In this document: positions 54,124 to 63,383 of the stretch, in pieces | Layout of the letters: each line of letters starts with the position of its first letter | Numbering within the stretch: the first letter of the stretch is position 1 | Origin: Rhodopirellula baltica | Lineage (GTDB): Bacteria > Planctomycetota > Planctomycetia > Pirellulales > Pirellulaceae | Direction of reading: 5' to 3' | Assembly (NCBI GenBank): GCA_002901265.1 | Contig: PPHI01000057.1 | Coordinates: 124,001-188,000 of the forward strand | DNA length: 64,000 nt | Made by a program: the position numbers and the translations under genes | The notes under the pieces: model-generated | Seen by the model: the letters and a program-made list of their open reading frames with translations, nothing else | What the model was told of the DNA's origin: nothing | Database searches by the model: none

Positions 54124-55775
54124 GTGTGCTTTCCGAACGCGACGAACAACGCTTAGCAGACCTGCTCAGCGAGATGACGGACGCGATCTGCCGTGGCGAA
54201 CCCGTCGACTTTGACACCACCTGCCAGCAACACCCGGATCTCGCCGACGAGCTTCGTAAACTCTGGGGCGCTGTCTTGATCACTGACACCGCCGGCGTCA
54301 GCTCCGACGAGCTGGTCCCCCCCAAAGCCGACGGTCAACCTCGTTATGCGCGGCTGCAGCTTCCGACAACAATTGGCGACTACCAATTGCTTGAAGAGGT
54401 CGGACGTGGCGGAATGGGCGTCGTGTTTCGCGCCCGTCAACTTAGCCTTGAACGCGAAGTTGCCGTCAAGATGATCTTGCGTGGTCGCTTGGGAAGTGAC
54501 GCCGACTTGCAGCGTTTTCTTGCCGAAGCGGCCGCGACAGCCAAACTAGAGCATCCTGGCATCGTGCCTGTTTATGACGTCGGCGATTTCGAAGGCCGGC
54601 CGTTCTTTAGCATGAAATACATCGACGGCGAAACGCTCGCCGATCGAGTTTCGCGTGCGCCCCTGCCACAACGTGAAGCCGCAGAGCTTGTTTCGCGGAT
54701 CGCGCGTGCCGTGCAGTTTGCCCATGACCAAGGCGTCGTGCACCGCGATTTAAAACCCAGCAACATTCTGCTTTCCAAAGACAGCAGTGTCTTGGTGACG
54801 GACTTCGGCTTGGCCAAAGAAGTTCGTGCCGACGTTGACCTGACCCGCAGCGGCATGCTGGTCGGGACGCCAGCTTATATGTCTCCCGAACAGGCCGGCG
54901 GACGACGTGAGCTACTCGGCCCGGCAACCGATATCTACAGCCTCGGCGCGATCCTGTTTTACACGCTGACAGGCCGGCCACCGTTTGTTGCCGAGACGCC
55001 GGTGGAAATGGTGATGCTGGTGATCGAGCAAGATCCCAGCCCGCCGCGAGCTCTGCGGCCGGGACTCGACCGTGACTTAGAAATGGTGGTCGTGCGTTGT
55101 TTGCAAAAGCCCGTCGACCTGCGCTACGCCACCGCCGGTGACTTGGCCGACGATCTCGATGCGTTCCTGGCGGACGAAGTCGTTTCGGCACGAAGCGGCC
55201 ACTTCAACCAAGTCGTCGCGCGGATCTTCCGAGAAACACACCACGCGGCCGTGCTGGAAAACTGGGGCGTGTTGTGGATGTGGCATTCACTGGTGTTGTT
55301 GGTTGCCTGCTACCTTACCTGGCAACTGGAATACCTCGGCGTGCAATCGCGTGTCATTTACATGGGGCTGTGGACGATCGGACTCGGCGCATGGGCCGGT
55401 GTCTTTTGGAAGCTACGGCAACGGATGGGCCCCGTGACGTTTATCGAGCGTCAGATCGCGCACGTCTGGGGCGGCAGCATGATCGCGATCGGCTGTTTGT
55501 TTCCGATCGAAAGCCTGCTCGGGTTACCTGTGCTGAAACTCAGCCCATTGTTGGGCGTGATCAGCGGGATGGTGTTTGTGGTCAAAGCAGGGATGTTGAC
55601 GGGTCGGTTTTACTTACAAGCGATCGCCTTGTTTACCGCAGCGATTCTTATGTCGCTCGCGCCGCAGTGGGGGCATCTCCTGTTCGGCATTATTGCCGCT
55701 CTGTGCTTCTTCGTCCCCGGCTACCATTACTACCATCGCCGAAAGAAAAACGCCCCAAACCTTCGCACCTTCTAG
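54120..55775 (+). CDS. Transmembrane Ser/Thr protein kinase, partner of the sigma factor
   Basis: A 551-residue protein starting at a GTG inside the sigma stop. After about 85 linker residues comes a complete kinase: GRGGMG at 95-100, Lys117, HRDLKPSN at 208-215 and DFG at 228-230, with the APE-like SPEQ following. From about 385 to 530 there are five or six membrane helices (LWMWHSLVLLVACYLTW and further ones), and the protein ends in a basic tail (YHYYHRRKKNAPN). The kinase domain should face the cytoplasm and the membrane part may sense an envelope signal. Confidence 0.92.
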   Translation: MSVLSERDEQRLADLLSEMTDAICRGEPVDFDTTCQQHPDLADELRKLWGAVLITDTAGVSSDELVPPKADGQPRYARLQLPTTIGDYQLLEEVGRGGMGVVFRARQLSLEREVAVKMILRGRLGSDADLQRFLAEAAATAKLEHPGIVPVYDVGDFEGRPFFSMKYIDGETLADRVSRAPLPQREAAELVSRIARAVQFAHDQGVVHRDLKPSNILLSKDSSVLVTDFGLAKEVRADVDLTRSGMLVGTPAYMSPEQAGGRRELLGPATDIYSLGAILFYTLTGRPPFVAETPVEMVMLVIEQDPSPPRALRPGLDRDLEMVVVRCLQKPVDLRYATAGDLADDLDAFLADEVVSARSGHFNQVVARIFRETHHAAVLENWGVLWMWHSLVLLVACYLTWQLEYLGVQSRVIYMGLWTIGLGAWAGVFWKLRQRMGPVTFIERQIAHVWGGSMIAIGCLFPIESLLGLPVLKLSPLLGVISGMVFVVKAGMLTGRFYLQAIALFTAAILMSLAPQWGHLLFGIIAALCFFVPGYHYYHRRKKNAPNLRTF

Positions 55776-55886
55776 CCGCCAAACAAACCACCAGAACAAA
55801 TCGAATCGCATCTTCCCCGCCGCCAACCGGATCGACTATATTGCACCCGTCGCAAGCGTGTCTTTCATCACCCGCGACAAACCCAT

Positions 55887-55960
55887 CGGGGCGTGGCTCA
55901 GCCTGGTAGAGCGCTGCGTTCGGGACGCAGAGGTCGCAAGTTCAAATCTTGTCGCCCCGA
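55887..55960 (+). tRNA. tRNA-Pro (CGG)
   Basis: A 74-base sequence folds as a complete tRNA: acceptor CGGGGCG with CGCCCCG, the D-arm region with GGCTCAGCCTGGTAGAGC, anticodon stem CTGCG/CGCAG closing loop TTCGGGA (anticodon CGG), and the T-arm GTTCAAATC. CCA is not encoded (CTG follows). Pro isoacceptors commonly start CGGGG and have this loop, which supports the assignment. Confidence 0.95.
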
Positions 55961-56260
55961 CTGGTTTTCTAGCGATGTATCACTCGCATCTTCTTAGGTA
56001 GTGGATCTTGTCAAAGATCCTTCGGCCTTTCAGGCCCGCTCCGCGCCGGTGCGCTGGCTTGCGTTAGCCCTGACTTCTAAACAGCCAACCAATCGAGTCG
56101 AGTTGCAGCGAGCTGCTTTTCTTTGATTCGCACTCGCTAGCTGCCGCATGTTGAATCGTTGCATGGCGGTGCCGAATTCAGTTCCCCTTACACAGCTCCC
56201 TACTTTCGAGGCTGCCGTACAAAACCTTGCTGAATTTCCGTTTTCCATTCTTGAATGAGT
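55961..56260. other. Gene-free stretch between tRNA-Pro and a decayed gene
   Basis: Apart from the hairpins near its start, I see no ORF worth calling. The loss of the first half of the next gene suggests a deletion or recombination end point in this interval, next to a tRNA gene, which is a common integration site. No integrase, att repeat or insertion sequence is visible. Confidence 0.4.
56003..56036 (+). terminator. Double hairpin downstream of tRNA-Pro
   Basis: GGATCTT-GTCA-AAGATCC (56003-56020) is a perfect seven-pair stem, and GGCC-TTTCA-GGCC follows (56024-56036). There is no strong T tract. It may end the tRNA transcript or be a remnant element of the decayed region. Confidence 0.4.
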
Positions 56261-56914
56261 TGCAGAAACGCATCTCGCGGCGGATTTTCATGATGTTTGT
56301 GGCTGCAGATAACCAAGACGGACGCGGGATTCGATGGAGTCGAGATTCACGGTGCGAATGGATATCTGATCGACCAGTTTTTGCGAGATTCGTCGAATCA
56401 ACGCAGCGACGAATACGGCGGCTCAATCGAAAACCGACTACGTTTTCTCCGCGAAGTGGTTGCGGCAGTCACCAACACGTGGTCGGCGGATCGCACGGGC
56501 GTTCGCTTAAGTCCCACCATGAGTGGCAATGGGATGGCGAATAGTGATCCCATTGCGTTGTATTCGCGGACAGCGAAGATGCTCAGTGGGTTCCAGCTCG
56601 CCTACCTGCATGTCGCAGAAGCGATCCGACCGGGTCGACTCTACAACGCGGACGCGCCACGCGTGACACCTTGCATTCGAGCCGAATTTGAAGGCGTGCT
56701 ATTTGCCAATGGCGGCTACGAAAAAGCGACGGCGGCGAATGCGATACGTGTCGGTGAAGCCGATGCGATCGTGTTCGGCCAAAAGTTCATCGCGAATCCC
56801 GATTTGCCCGCGCGGCTACGAAATGACGCACCGCTCAACGAGCCCGATGTCGCGACATACTATGCCCCCGGTGCTCTCGGCTACACCGACTACCCGTTCT
56901 TGGTCAAACGCTAG
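56261..56914 (+). pseudogene. 5'-truncated, frameshifted Old Yellow Enzyme (NADH:flavin oxidoreductase)
   Basis: Only the C-terminal half of an OYE remains. [22 protein letters not shown], the active-site block, is followed by [34 protein letters not shown], then [13 protein letters not shown] and the FMN phosphate loop [20 protein letters not shown]. About 150 N-terminal residues (the first FMN-binding part) are missing. Upstream, FVAADN in one frame joins [10 protein letters not shown] in another if one base is added at about 56311-56315, so the reading frame is also broken there. A full OYE is about 360 residues. The remnant is thus very likely inactive. Confidence 0.85.
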
Positions 56915-57081
56915 CGATTGCCATCGTCCAAACGCTTGTTCACTCATTTTGCAATCGCCTCAAACGTCCCTAGTTTCAAGTCGAAAAGCATGTCGAAACG
57001 GATCTGGATTCGAATGGCTCTCGCAGCAGGCTTCGCATTGCCGTTTTTTCTATCCAGATCTGTCACACTTCCCTTGCAGAC

Positions 57082-58023
57082 ATGTCTAAGGGCGATGGAA
57101 GCTGCGTTTTCACCTCCCCTAGCCACTGGAGTTCTGTCGTGCACAACCCATTCAGAGAGTGTGCCCCGGACGGTGCCACGGATGCCGATCTCGTCGAACA
57201 GGCGAAAAATGGCGACTACGACGCGATTGAGACACTGATTCTACGGCACCAAGCGTGGGTTTATAACGTTGCCGTACGAATGGTCTTCTCACCGCAAGAT
57301 GCTGAGGTCGTGACGCAGGAAGTACTCGTCAAAGTCGTTACCAAGCTGAGTACGTTCAAGGGTGAAAGCAAGTTTCGCACTTGGCTCTACCGCATCGCCG
57401 CCAATCATGTTCTGAACATGAAACGACGCGGTGCCGAGACTCACGAAATGACGTTCTCCGATTACGGAGCAGCAATCGAACGCACGCCGGACTTGGACTT
57501 GCCGGATCCTAAAACGGTCCCGGTCGCACTGCCAATCCTGGTTGAGGAAGCCAAGACCAGTTGCACGATGGGAATGCTGCTTTGCTTGGATCGGAAACAA
57601 CGACTGATTTTTACGCTGGGTGAGATCTTCGGTGTCACTGACGCAGTGGGCGGTGAAGTCTTGGAGATGACGGCGGTCAACTTTCGGCAATGTCTTTCGC
57701 GTGCCCGCCGTGATTTACACAACTTTCTGAACGATCAGTGTGGACTGGTAAACGCGAGCAACCCCTGCCGTTGCCCCAAGAAGACTCGCGGGTTCATCGA
57801 AGATGGCCATATCGATCTCCAGCATTTGATGTTTTCGCAGCAGCATCTCGAGAGAGTGCGCGATGTGGCAGACGAAACGGTTCGGGGAATCGATGATGTG
57901 GTCGAGCAGCAGCACGCTGCCCTCTTTCGCGAACATCCTTTCCTGCGACCGGCAAATGAGATTGACTGGTTACAGCGGCTGCTCAAACGAGATGACGTTC
58001 GCCGAACGCTGCGACTACTTTGA
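57082..58023 (+). CDS. ECF sigma factor with C-terminal extension
   Basis: A 313-residue protein. Region 2 (ADLVEQAKNGDYDAIETLILRHQAWVYNVAVRM and GESKFRTWLYRIAANHVLN) and a weaker region 4 (LCLDRKQRLIFTLGEIFGVTDAVGGEVLEM, FRQCLSRARRDL) are typical of ECF sigma factors. About 90 residues follow that are not part of the usual sigma fold, with CRCPKKT, and helices with many charged residues. The start at 57082 is uncertain; a GTG at 57139 is possible. No anti-sigma gene is adjacent, so the extension may provide control. Confidence 0.82.
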   Translation: MSKGDGSCVFTSPSHWSSVVHNPFRECAPDGATDADLVEQAKNGDYDAIETLILRHQAWVYNVAVRMVFSPQDAEVVTQEVLVKVVTKLSTFKGESKFRTWLYRIAANHVLNMKRRGAETHEMTFSDYGAAIERTPDLDLPDPKTVPVALPILVEEAKTSCTMGMLLCLDRKQRLIFTLGEIFGVTDAVGGEVLEMTAVNFRQCLSRARRDLHNFLNDQCGLVNASNPCRCPKKTRGFIEDGHIDLQHLMFSQQHLERVRDVADETVRGIDDVVEQQHAALFREHPFLRPANEIDWLQRLLKRDDVRRTLRLL

Positions 58024-58126
58024 GAAAAGTTGAAGCAAGAATGTCACAGGCATTCCTGTTCTGTGTCTTTGAGATCAGTGATGGTTCTCATCGCAATCCG
58101 AACGCTAAACAGAATGAGCCTGAGAC

Positions 58127-58882
58127 ATGTCGAAACTGAAGAACAAGGTTGCCGTGGTCACCGGCGCATCAAAAGGGATTGGTGCCGGAATCGCCAAGCA
58201 ACTCGCCGCAGAGGGCGCCGCGGTGGTCGTCAATTACGCCGCCGACCAGACTGGTGCCGATACCGTAGTACGTGAAATCCAAGAGGCTGGTGGCCTAGGG
58301 ATCGCAGTTCAAGGTGACGTATCAAACGCAGCGGATGTGCGAAGGCTGTTTGCGGAAACACGAGCTGCCTTTGGCACGTTGAACATCGTCGTGAACAACG
58401 CAGGGGTCTTTCACTCCCAACCCCTCGAATCGTTCACCGAAGAGGAATTCCATCGCCAGTTCAATACCAATGTATTGGGCCCACTACAGGTGACACAGGA
58501 GTCGCTCAAACATTTCGGAGCGGACGGCGGGAGCATCGTCAACATTGGCTCCGGAGCCTCACGCTCACACCCCATTGGCTACTCGATCTATTCCGCCACG
58601 AAAGCAGGACTCGACGCTGTAACGGGCGTACTGGCCAAGGAGTTAGCATCGAGAAACATTCGGGTTAACTCCGTCAATCCCGGTGTAACGGTCAGTGAAG
58701 GCACGAAAGCGGCAGGGTTGTACGGCGTGAGTAGCGAGATGGAGAAACAACTGGTTGCGATGACTCCTCTGGGTCGAATTGGAACGCCCACCGATATTGC
58801 CAGAGTGGTCGCTTTCCTTGCGTCTGAAGATGCTGCTTGGCTAACGGGTGAAGTAATCCTTGCTTCGGGAGGATTGCGATGA
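58127..58882 (+). CDS. SDR-family oxidoreductase (FabG-like)
   Basis: A 251-residue classical SDR with [12 protein letters not shown] (12-23), NNAGVF, the catalytic Ser in NIGSGASRS, Tyr-x3-Lys in [10 protein letters not shown], and the C-terminal [13 protein letters not shown]. The end [12 protein letters not shown] is typical of FabG/3-ketoacyl-ACP-reductase-like dehydrogenases, but the physiological substrate cannot be fixed. It follows the sigma gene by about 100 bases and overlaps the TIGR03067 reading frame region by a few bases. Confidence 0.9.
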   Translation: MSKLKNKVAVVTGASKGIGAGIAKQLAAEGAAVVVNYAADQTGADTVVREIQEAGGLGIAVQGDVSNAADVRRLFAETRAAFGTLNIVVNNAGVFHSQPLESFTEEEFHRQFNTNVLGPLQVTQESLKHFGADGGSIVNIGSGASRSHPIGYSIYSATKAGLDAVTGVLAKELASRNIRVNSVNPGVTVSEGTKAAGLYGVSSEMEKQLVAMTPLGRIGTPTDIARVVAFLASEDAAWLTGEVILASGGLR

Positions 58883-58917
58883 TGCCAATTTTTCACAAAC
58901 CAATCCAGGAGAATACG

Positions 58918-59400
58918 ATGAAGTCTCTAATGTTTGCCCTTGTCGTGCTAGCGGTCTCTCCCAGGGCGATGGCGGACGAGTCACCGACGAAGAACGCGAA
59001 GTCGAAGGACATCGAGCAGTCGCTGGAACACTTCGCGGGAAGCTGGGAGATCGTCGATGTGCAACCGCTCGGAAGCACGAAGAATGCCAAGCGATTGGTC
59101 TTCCGCAGAGACCGAACATACGCGGCGTTAGACGCAAACGCTCAGGAACTCTGGGCTGGGACCTTTGATCTCGACCCGACTACGGAGCCAAAGATCTGGG
59201 ATCACCGCTCCAACGAATCAAAGGCGACGGGAGGTGATGCTCTCGGTATTTACAAGCTTGAAGGCGACAAATTGAAAGTTTGCTGTGTCGTCGGTGTCTG
59301 GAAGGACAAGGAGTGGACGGGGAAGCCACGTCCGAAAGAGTTCAAGCTGCCGGAAGCCGACGTCGTGCTGGAGCTGCGACGTGTCAAAACCGGCGAATAG
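58918..59400 (+). CDS. TIGR03067-domain protein (exported)
   Basis: A 160-residue protein; AGGAG six bases before the ATG at 58918 decides the start. A signal peptide ([17 protein letters not shown]) is followed by a TIGR03067 domain: [53 protein letters not shown] and [19 protein letters not shown]. This domain is almost restricted to planctomycetes and related bacteria, with unknown function. It is just downstream of the SDR gene and probably co-transcribed. Confidence 0.88.
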   Translation: MKSLMFALVVLAVSPRAMADESPTKNAKSKDIEQSLEHFAGSWEIVDVQPLGSTKNAKRLVFRRDRTYAALDANAQELWAGTFDLDPTTEPKIWDHRSNESKATGGDALGIYKLEGDKLKVCCVVGVWKDKEWTGKPRPKEFKLPEADVVLELRRVKTGE

Positions 59401-59603
59401 TGTTTCGGCAACGGAGTGCGAGTCTTGTAAGTTCAAAGCGCATTGCCCTTGCCGCTACCACCTCAATTTTTTGCGGATTACTCCACCTTGACTTCGTTTG
59501 GGCGAGTCTTGGTGACGTGAAATTTTCAGCGCCGACTGACAGGCCAACTCCAATTCCACAATTGGCTTAGTGGTCGGCGTGGCCCGCTATTCTTTCTCTG
59601 TGC

Positions 59604-60194
59604 TCACATCTCTTCGGCAGCGTCAAAGTCGTCGATTTGCTTCAAAAGTTTGGCGGGTACACCGCCCACAACGGTACCAGCTAGCACGTCTTTGGTGACG
59701 ACGGCACCTGCGGCCACGACCGCTCCCTCGCCAATCGTGACACCCGGCAAAATCGTCGCCCCCGCACCAATCCAAGCGTCCTTTTTGATAATGACCTCAC
59801 GCGTTACCAAGGTCTTCCGAAGTTTTATCTCGACCGGGTGATCTTCCGATGTGATGTTGACCCGGGGGCCAATCATGACACCATCTTCGATTGTGATGCC
59901 GCCAAGGTCGAGAAACGAGCATGCGTGATTGATGAACACGCTCCTTCCAAGCTTGATGTTCCGCCCATAGTTCGTGTGCAGAGGAGGAAACAAAGTCGTG
60001 CTGTCGTCCACTTGTTGCCCAATAAGCTCCCCAAGGAAGCGCCGGACCTGATCGGTATCCGCAGCCCCGTTGAGTTTGGCCAAGTTGCGAATCGTAAGGT
60101 TCACCGCATCTGCAACCTGGCTGAAACCTGGGTCGTCCATCGGCACAGGTTCGCCAGATCGCAATCTTGTAAAGATGTTGTCGAGATTTTCCAT
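59604..60194 (-). CDS. Hexapeptide-repeat acetyltransferase
   Basis: A 196-residue left-handed beta-helix protein of the maltose/galactoside O-acetyltransferase group. Features are the helical N-terminal part, then repeated hexapeptides ([62 protein letters not shown]). The His in INHACSF is the expected catalytic base. It transfers acetyl from acetyl-CoA to a sugar hydroxyl. It lies in an accessory-type region next to the alpha/beta hydrolase gene on the same strand. Confidence 0.88.
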   Translation of the reverse strand: MENLDNIFTRLRSGEPVPMDDPGFSQVADAVNLTIRNLAKLNGAADTDQVRRFLGELIGQQVDDSTTLFPPLHTNYGRNIKLGRSVFINHACSFLDLGGITIEDGVMIGPRVNITSEDHPVEIKLRKTLVTREVIIKKDAWIGAGATILPGVTIGEGAVVAAGAVVTKDVLAGTVVGGVPAKLLKQIDDFDAAEEM

Positions 60195-60491
60195 GGGGAT
60201 TGAAACCTAGCAGGGCTGATTGGCTGGGCCAACCGTGTAATCGTTAATCGCTATGTGCTCAGACTGATCGCGCCCAGTCGCTCCGTGTGGTTGGCGGCTG
60301 GGTCGATCATCGAGATGCGGATATTCGCGACCTCCTGTAACAACACAATCCGCAGCACATTCATCAAGTCGCAAAGAAACCATTTCGTTCGGCTATCGAC
60401 CGCTTCAACAGAGCACGCCTTCAAATCGGTAACCGACAATGCGGAAGGGCGGTGCTGCTTGAGTGAAGTTGCGGCCGACTACCGGTTCGAC
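60195..60491. other. Spacer between acetyltransferase and hydrolase genes
   Basis: About 300 bases between two minus-strand genes. Small ORFs on both strands (for example 60251-60439, minus) lack recognisable motifs. A remnant of a lost gene is possible, given the decay seen at the OYE locus, but nothing can be identified. Confidence 0.4.
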
Positions 60492-61601
60492 CTAATTCTT
60501 TAGATTCTCATTGAAGAACGTTTCCAACTTTTCGAACGGAATGACGTTCACTCGGTCATAGAGATCAACGTGATTTGCACCCTCCACCCAGTACAACTCC
60601 TTTGGCTGCGACGCACGTTCGTAGGCATCCTCGCTGAACTCCTTCGAATGAGCTTGGTCACCTGCGATGAACAACAGGGGCCGCGGCGAAATCGTTTCGA
60701 TGTCATTGAATGGATAGAAATTCATGAACTTGATATCGCCCGCGAGCGTGCGGTTCTGCGTTAATTCTGCGGTCCGGCCTTCGGGAACATACAGCCCGCG
60801 CGGTGTGCGGTAGAAATCGTGATACATCGCAGTTACCGGGTCAGCGTCCTTGGGAAGGTCGAATGGCAAGTAGTTCTGAAAAACTTGTTCGCCGGTCGTA
60901 TATTCCTCGTACCGCAACTGTGCTGCTTTGGCCAGCAGCTCTTTGCGTTGCTCCACGGTCCGCGACTTGCCATAGCCGTTGCGTGTGACTGCTCCCATGT
61001 CATACATGCTCACAGTGGCGATCGCTTTCAGGCGGGGATCGATTTTGGCAGCGCTGATGAGAAAGCCTCCGCTTCCACACACGCCGATCGCGCCGATCTT
61101 TTCCGGATCAACGAATGATTGTGTGCCGAGAAAATCGACGGCAGCCATAAACGTTTCGGTAAACATAGCCGGTTCGACGGCGTTGCGAGCCATGCCTTCG
61201 CTTTCGCCCCAGAACGACAGATCCACTGCCAGGGTGACAAAGCCCCGCTCCGCCATTTTATTCGCGTACAAGGTGGCGCTTTGCTCCTTCACAGCCCCCA
61301 TCGGATGGCCAACGATGATCGCGGGATTCTTTGTTCCCGGATTGACTGACTTGGGAACAATCAGGTTCCCGGCAATCGTCATTTGGTACTGATTCTTAAA
61401 AGTAACTTTCCGAGCAGTTACGTCGTCGCTTTTGTAAAAGTTGTCTGCTCCGCTAAGCATTTCTTGGGCTCCGGTGGGAGATGAATTGGATTGAATGGCG
61501 ACCAGGACGGCGGCTAGGACAGAGCACCGAATTGCATGCGAAAGCAAGCCCCTGATGATCGCCCGCGGCCCGATGGGATTGAATGTGATTTTGGTTCTCA
61601 T
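60492..61601 (-). CDS. Exported alpha/beta hydrolase
   Basis: A 369-residue protein; AAGGA upstream of the ATG at 61601 decides the start (an upstream in-frame codon at 61634 is less likely). A signal peptide (LLSHAIRCSVLAAVLVAIQ) is followed by an alpha/beta-hydrolase fold: AIIVGHPMGAVKEQSATLYANKMAERGF, the elbow IGVCGSGGFL (nucleophile Ser or Cys is ambiguous), the acid-region RPLLFIAGDQ and the catalytic His in VEGANHVDLYD. It resembles the dienelactone-hydrolase-like group. It is divergent from the AraC regulator gene, which probably controls it. Confidence 0.88.
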   Translation of the reverse strand: MRTKITFNPIGPRAIIRGLLSHAIRCSVLAAVLVAIQSNSSPTGAQEMLSGADNFYKSDDVTARKVTFKNQYQMTIAGNLIVPKSVNPGTKNPAIIVGHPMGAVKEQSATLYANKMAERGFVTLAVDLSFWGESEGMARNAVEPAMFTETFMAAVDFLGTQSFVDPEKIGAIGVCGSGGFLISAAKIDPRLKAIATVSMYDMGAVTRNGYGKSRTVEQRKELLAKAAQLRYEEYTTGEQVFQNYLPFDLPKDADPVTAMYHDFYRTPRGLYVPEGRTAELTQNRTLAGDIKFMNFYPFNDIETISPRPLLFIAGDQAHSKEFSEDAYERASQPKELYWVEGANHVDLYDRVNVIPFEKLETFFNENLKN

Positions 61602-61637
61602 CTCGTTCCTTTCCGTTGGTAAAGCGGTCCACACCGT

Positions 61638-61675
61638 GCCCCGTTGTGATGTAGGCGCCCCGTTGTGATGTAGGC
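61638..61675. promoter_or_regulatory. 19-base tandem direct repeat
   Basis: The unit GCCCCGTTGTGATGTAGGC occurs twice in direct tandem (61638-61656 and 61657-61675), in the divergent region between the hydrolase and AraC genes. Direct repeats of this size are typical of AraC-type regulator sites, but a recent duplication is equally possible. Confidence 0.5.
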
Positions 61676-61705
61676 TGCAGCGAGTGTCCCCTGCCTGTAG
61701 ATGCT

Positions 61706-61731
61706 ATACCGATTACGGAACTGACCGGTAT
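61706..61731. promoter_or_regulatory. Inverted repeat in the divergent region
   Basis: ATACCG and CGGTAT are spaced by 14 bases (61706-61731), a possible operator for a dimeric regulator. It lies about 105 bases upstream of the AraC gene start. Confidence 0.4.
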
Positions 61732-61837
61732 CCTATTCGTCCTCGCGACTAGCCTATTCCTACACGATTTGCATTTTTGGCATGACTGCCGATACGGAGC
61801 AGCGTACGCTTGGGGCATCGAAAGGGAGGAGAACTTG

Positions 61838-62743
61838 ATGTCACCTGAGCTGAAAAAAATCGCACAGATCGCCCAACGCCACGCTACCGCGGATGGTGAG
61901 CTCCACACGTCTGTCCCAAGATTAACGATCTACCGATCCTCTTCTCCCACAGACTATGACGCAGTGGTTTACTTGCCGAGTCTTTGTGTCATCTTGCAGG
62001 GTGCCAAAGAGGTGGTCGTTGGAGGCGAGGCTTTTCGTTACGACCCGGCTCAATCCTTGTTGGTGTCCGTCGATATGCCAGCCGCAACCCGAGTTGTGGA
62101 GGCCTCTGCCAAAAATCCATGTCTCGCGATTCGCATCGAAATCCAATCCGTTGATGTGGCGGAATTGCTCGCGGGAGGCGCAATGGTTCCAGCGCGAACG
62201 TCGACGAGTCGCGGAATTGGCGTGATCCCCGTCGAGAATTCGTTACTGGATGCGATCAGACGCTTACTCGCGTTGATGGATACGCCAAACGATATTGAAT
62301 CGCTTGCCCCGCTTATTCTGCGCGAAATTACTTATCGGTTACTTAGCGGTCCCGAAGGCATCCGGTTGCGACAGACAGCTGCTTCCGGAGGACCTGCACA
62401 GCGAATCGCTCGTGCAATCTCTTGGCTGAAGGAACACTTTGCAGAACCCGCTAAAGTCGAGAGTGTGGCCAGCCACGTGGGCCTCAGTCCATCAGCATTC
62501 CATCAACACTTCAAGAGAATGACTGGGCTAAGTCCGCTGCAGTACCAGAAGCGATTCCGACTTCAAGAGGCGAGAAGGCTGATGTTCAGCGAAGGTCTCG
62601 AAGCCGCCGAAGCCGCATTCCGAGTCGGCTATGAAAGCCCATCTCAGTTTGGCCGAGAGTACCGCCGACTATTTGGCGCCCCGCCTCGTCAAGACATCGC
62701 CGATCTGACAGCCAACAGCGCCGCTCCTGGCGTCTCTCACTGA
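61838..62743 (+). CDS. AraC-family transcriptional regulator
   Basis: A 301-residue protein; AGGAG precedes the ATG at 61838. The N-terminal AraC_N-type sensor domain includes VYLPSLCVILQGAKEVVVGGEAFRYDPAQSLLVSVDMPA. The C-terminal pair of helix-turn-helices is at about 207-285: SWLKEHFAEPAKVESVASHVGLSPSAFHQHFKRMTGLSPLQYQKR and AEAAFRVGYESPSQFGREYRRLFG. AraC_N regulators often sit beside oxidoreductase or hydrolase genes they activate. The divergent hydrolase is the likely target, with repeats between the two genes. Confidence 0.92.
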   Translation: MSPELKKIAQIAQRHATADGELHTSVPRLTIYRSSSPTDYDAVVYLPSLCVILQGAKEVVVGGEAFRYDPAQSLLVSVDMPAATRVVEASAKNPCLAIRIEIQSVDVAELLAGGAMVPARTSTSRGIGVIPVENSLLDAIRRLLALMDTPNDIESLAPLILREITYRLLSGPEGIRLRQTAASGGPAQRIARAISWLKEHFAEPAKVESVASHVGLSPSAFHQHFKRMTGLSPLQYQKRFRLQEARRLMFSEGLEAAEAAFRVGYESPSQFGREYRRLFGAPPRQDIADLTANSAAPGVSH

Positions 62744-63149
62744 TGTGCCGTTCCCTACGAAGCAGTCATTTCCAATGGCGATATGGAACAACGTCGTTGG
62801 TTTACTAAAGGCTCGGACGCGGAGAATCGCGACTGTCTAAACCAGCGTTCTTGCGACATCACGCGATACGTTGGAACTTAAAAACGCCGATTACCCAAGC
62901 GGATAACTGACCAGACCTTCGGCTTCAAAAGTCAGTTGACCTCAAGACCAAGAGGCAAGCGAAACGGGCGGCTATTGTACGCGTGTCTATGGCTGCGATG
63001 TGCTGACGAATCTTAAATTTGTTCGTTTCTACATTTTCATCGTTTTTTGTTCTTTTCACGTGTGTGTAGTGAACAAGACCACTATAAACGCGGAGGGTGG
63101 CGAAATCGCGACCATAGGTGATTTTTTGTTCCTTTATCAAATACGTCAG
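62744..63149. other. Intergenic region before the small lipoprotein
   Basis: About 400 bases. The last 150 are AT-rich with T runs (near 63010-63060 and 63121-63135), fitting a promoter region for the lipoprotein and DUF1559 genes. I see no ORF worth calling. Confidence 0.45.
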
Positions 63150-63320
63150 ATGATGCGATACGTTTTTTCTTGCCTGGTGTTAGCACTGTTAACTTTGAGC
63201 GTCGGATGTGGCGGCGACGAAACCGGTGTTGTGGCGACACAAGACGAGATGCAAGCTCATGCCGACAAGCATGGTGACTTGGGTCTTGATCCTGCAGCTT
63301 CGACCGACATCACCGACTGA
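63150..63320 (+). CDS. Small lipoprotein paired with DUF1559
   Basis: A 56-residue protein from the ATG at 63150 (a second ATG follows directly). The hydrophobic signal LVLALLTLSVGC ends in a lipobox with Cys20, followed by an acidic, hydrophilic tail (DETGVVATQDEMQAHADKHGDL). Short lipoproteins of this kind commonly precede or follow DUF1559 genes in planctomycetes, and the DUF1559 gene starts 63 bases downstream. Function is unknown. Confidence 0.75.
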   Translation: MMRYVFSCLVLALLTLSVGCGGDETGVVATQDEMQAHADKHGDLGLDPAASTDITD

Positions 63321-63383
63321 TTGCGTCGCTTCAAGTCGCGCTCGCTTTGATTTTCTCAGTCTCTCATTGGGATGTTTATTTTG

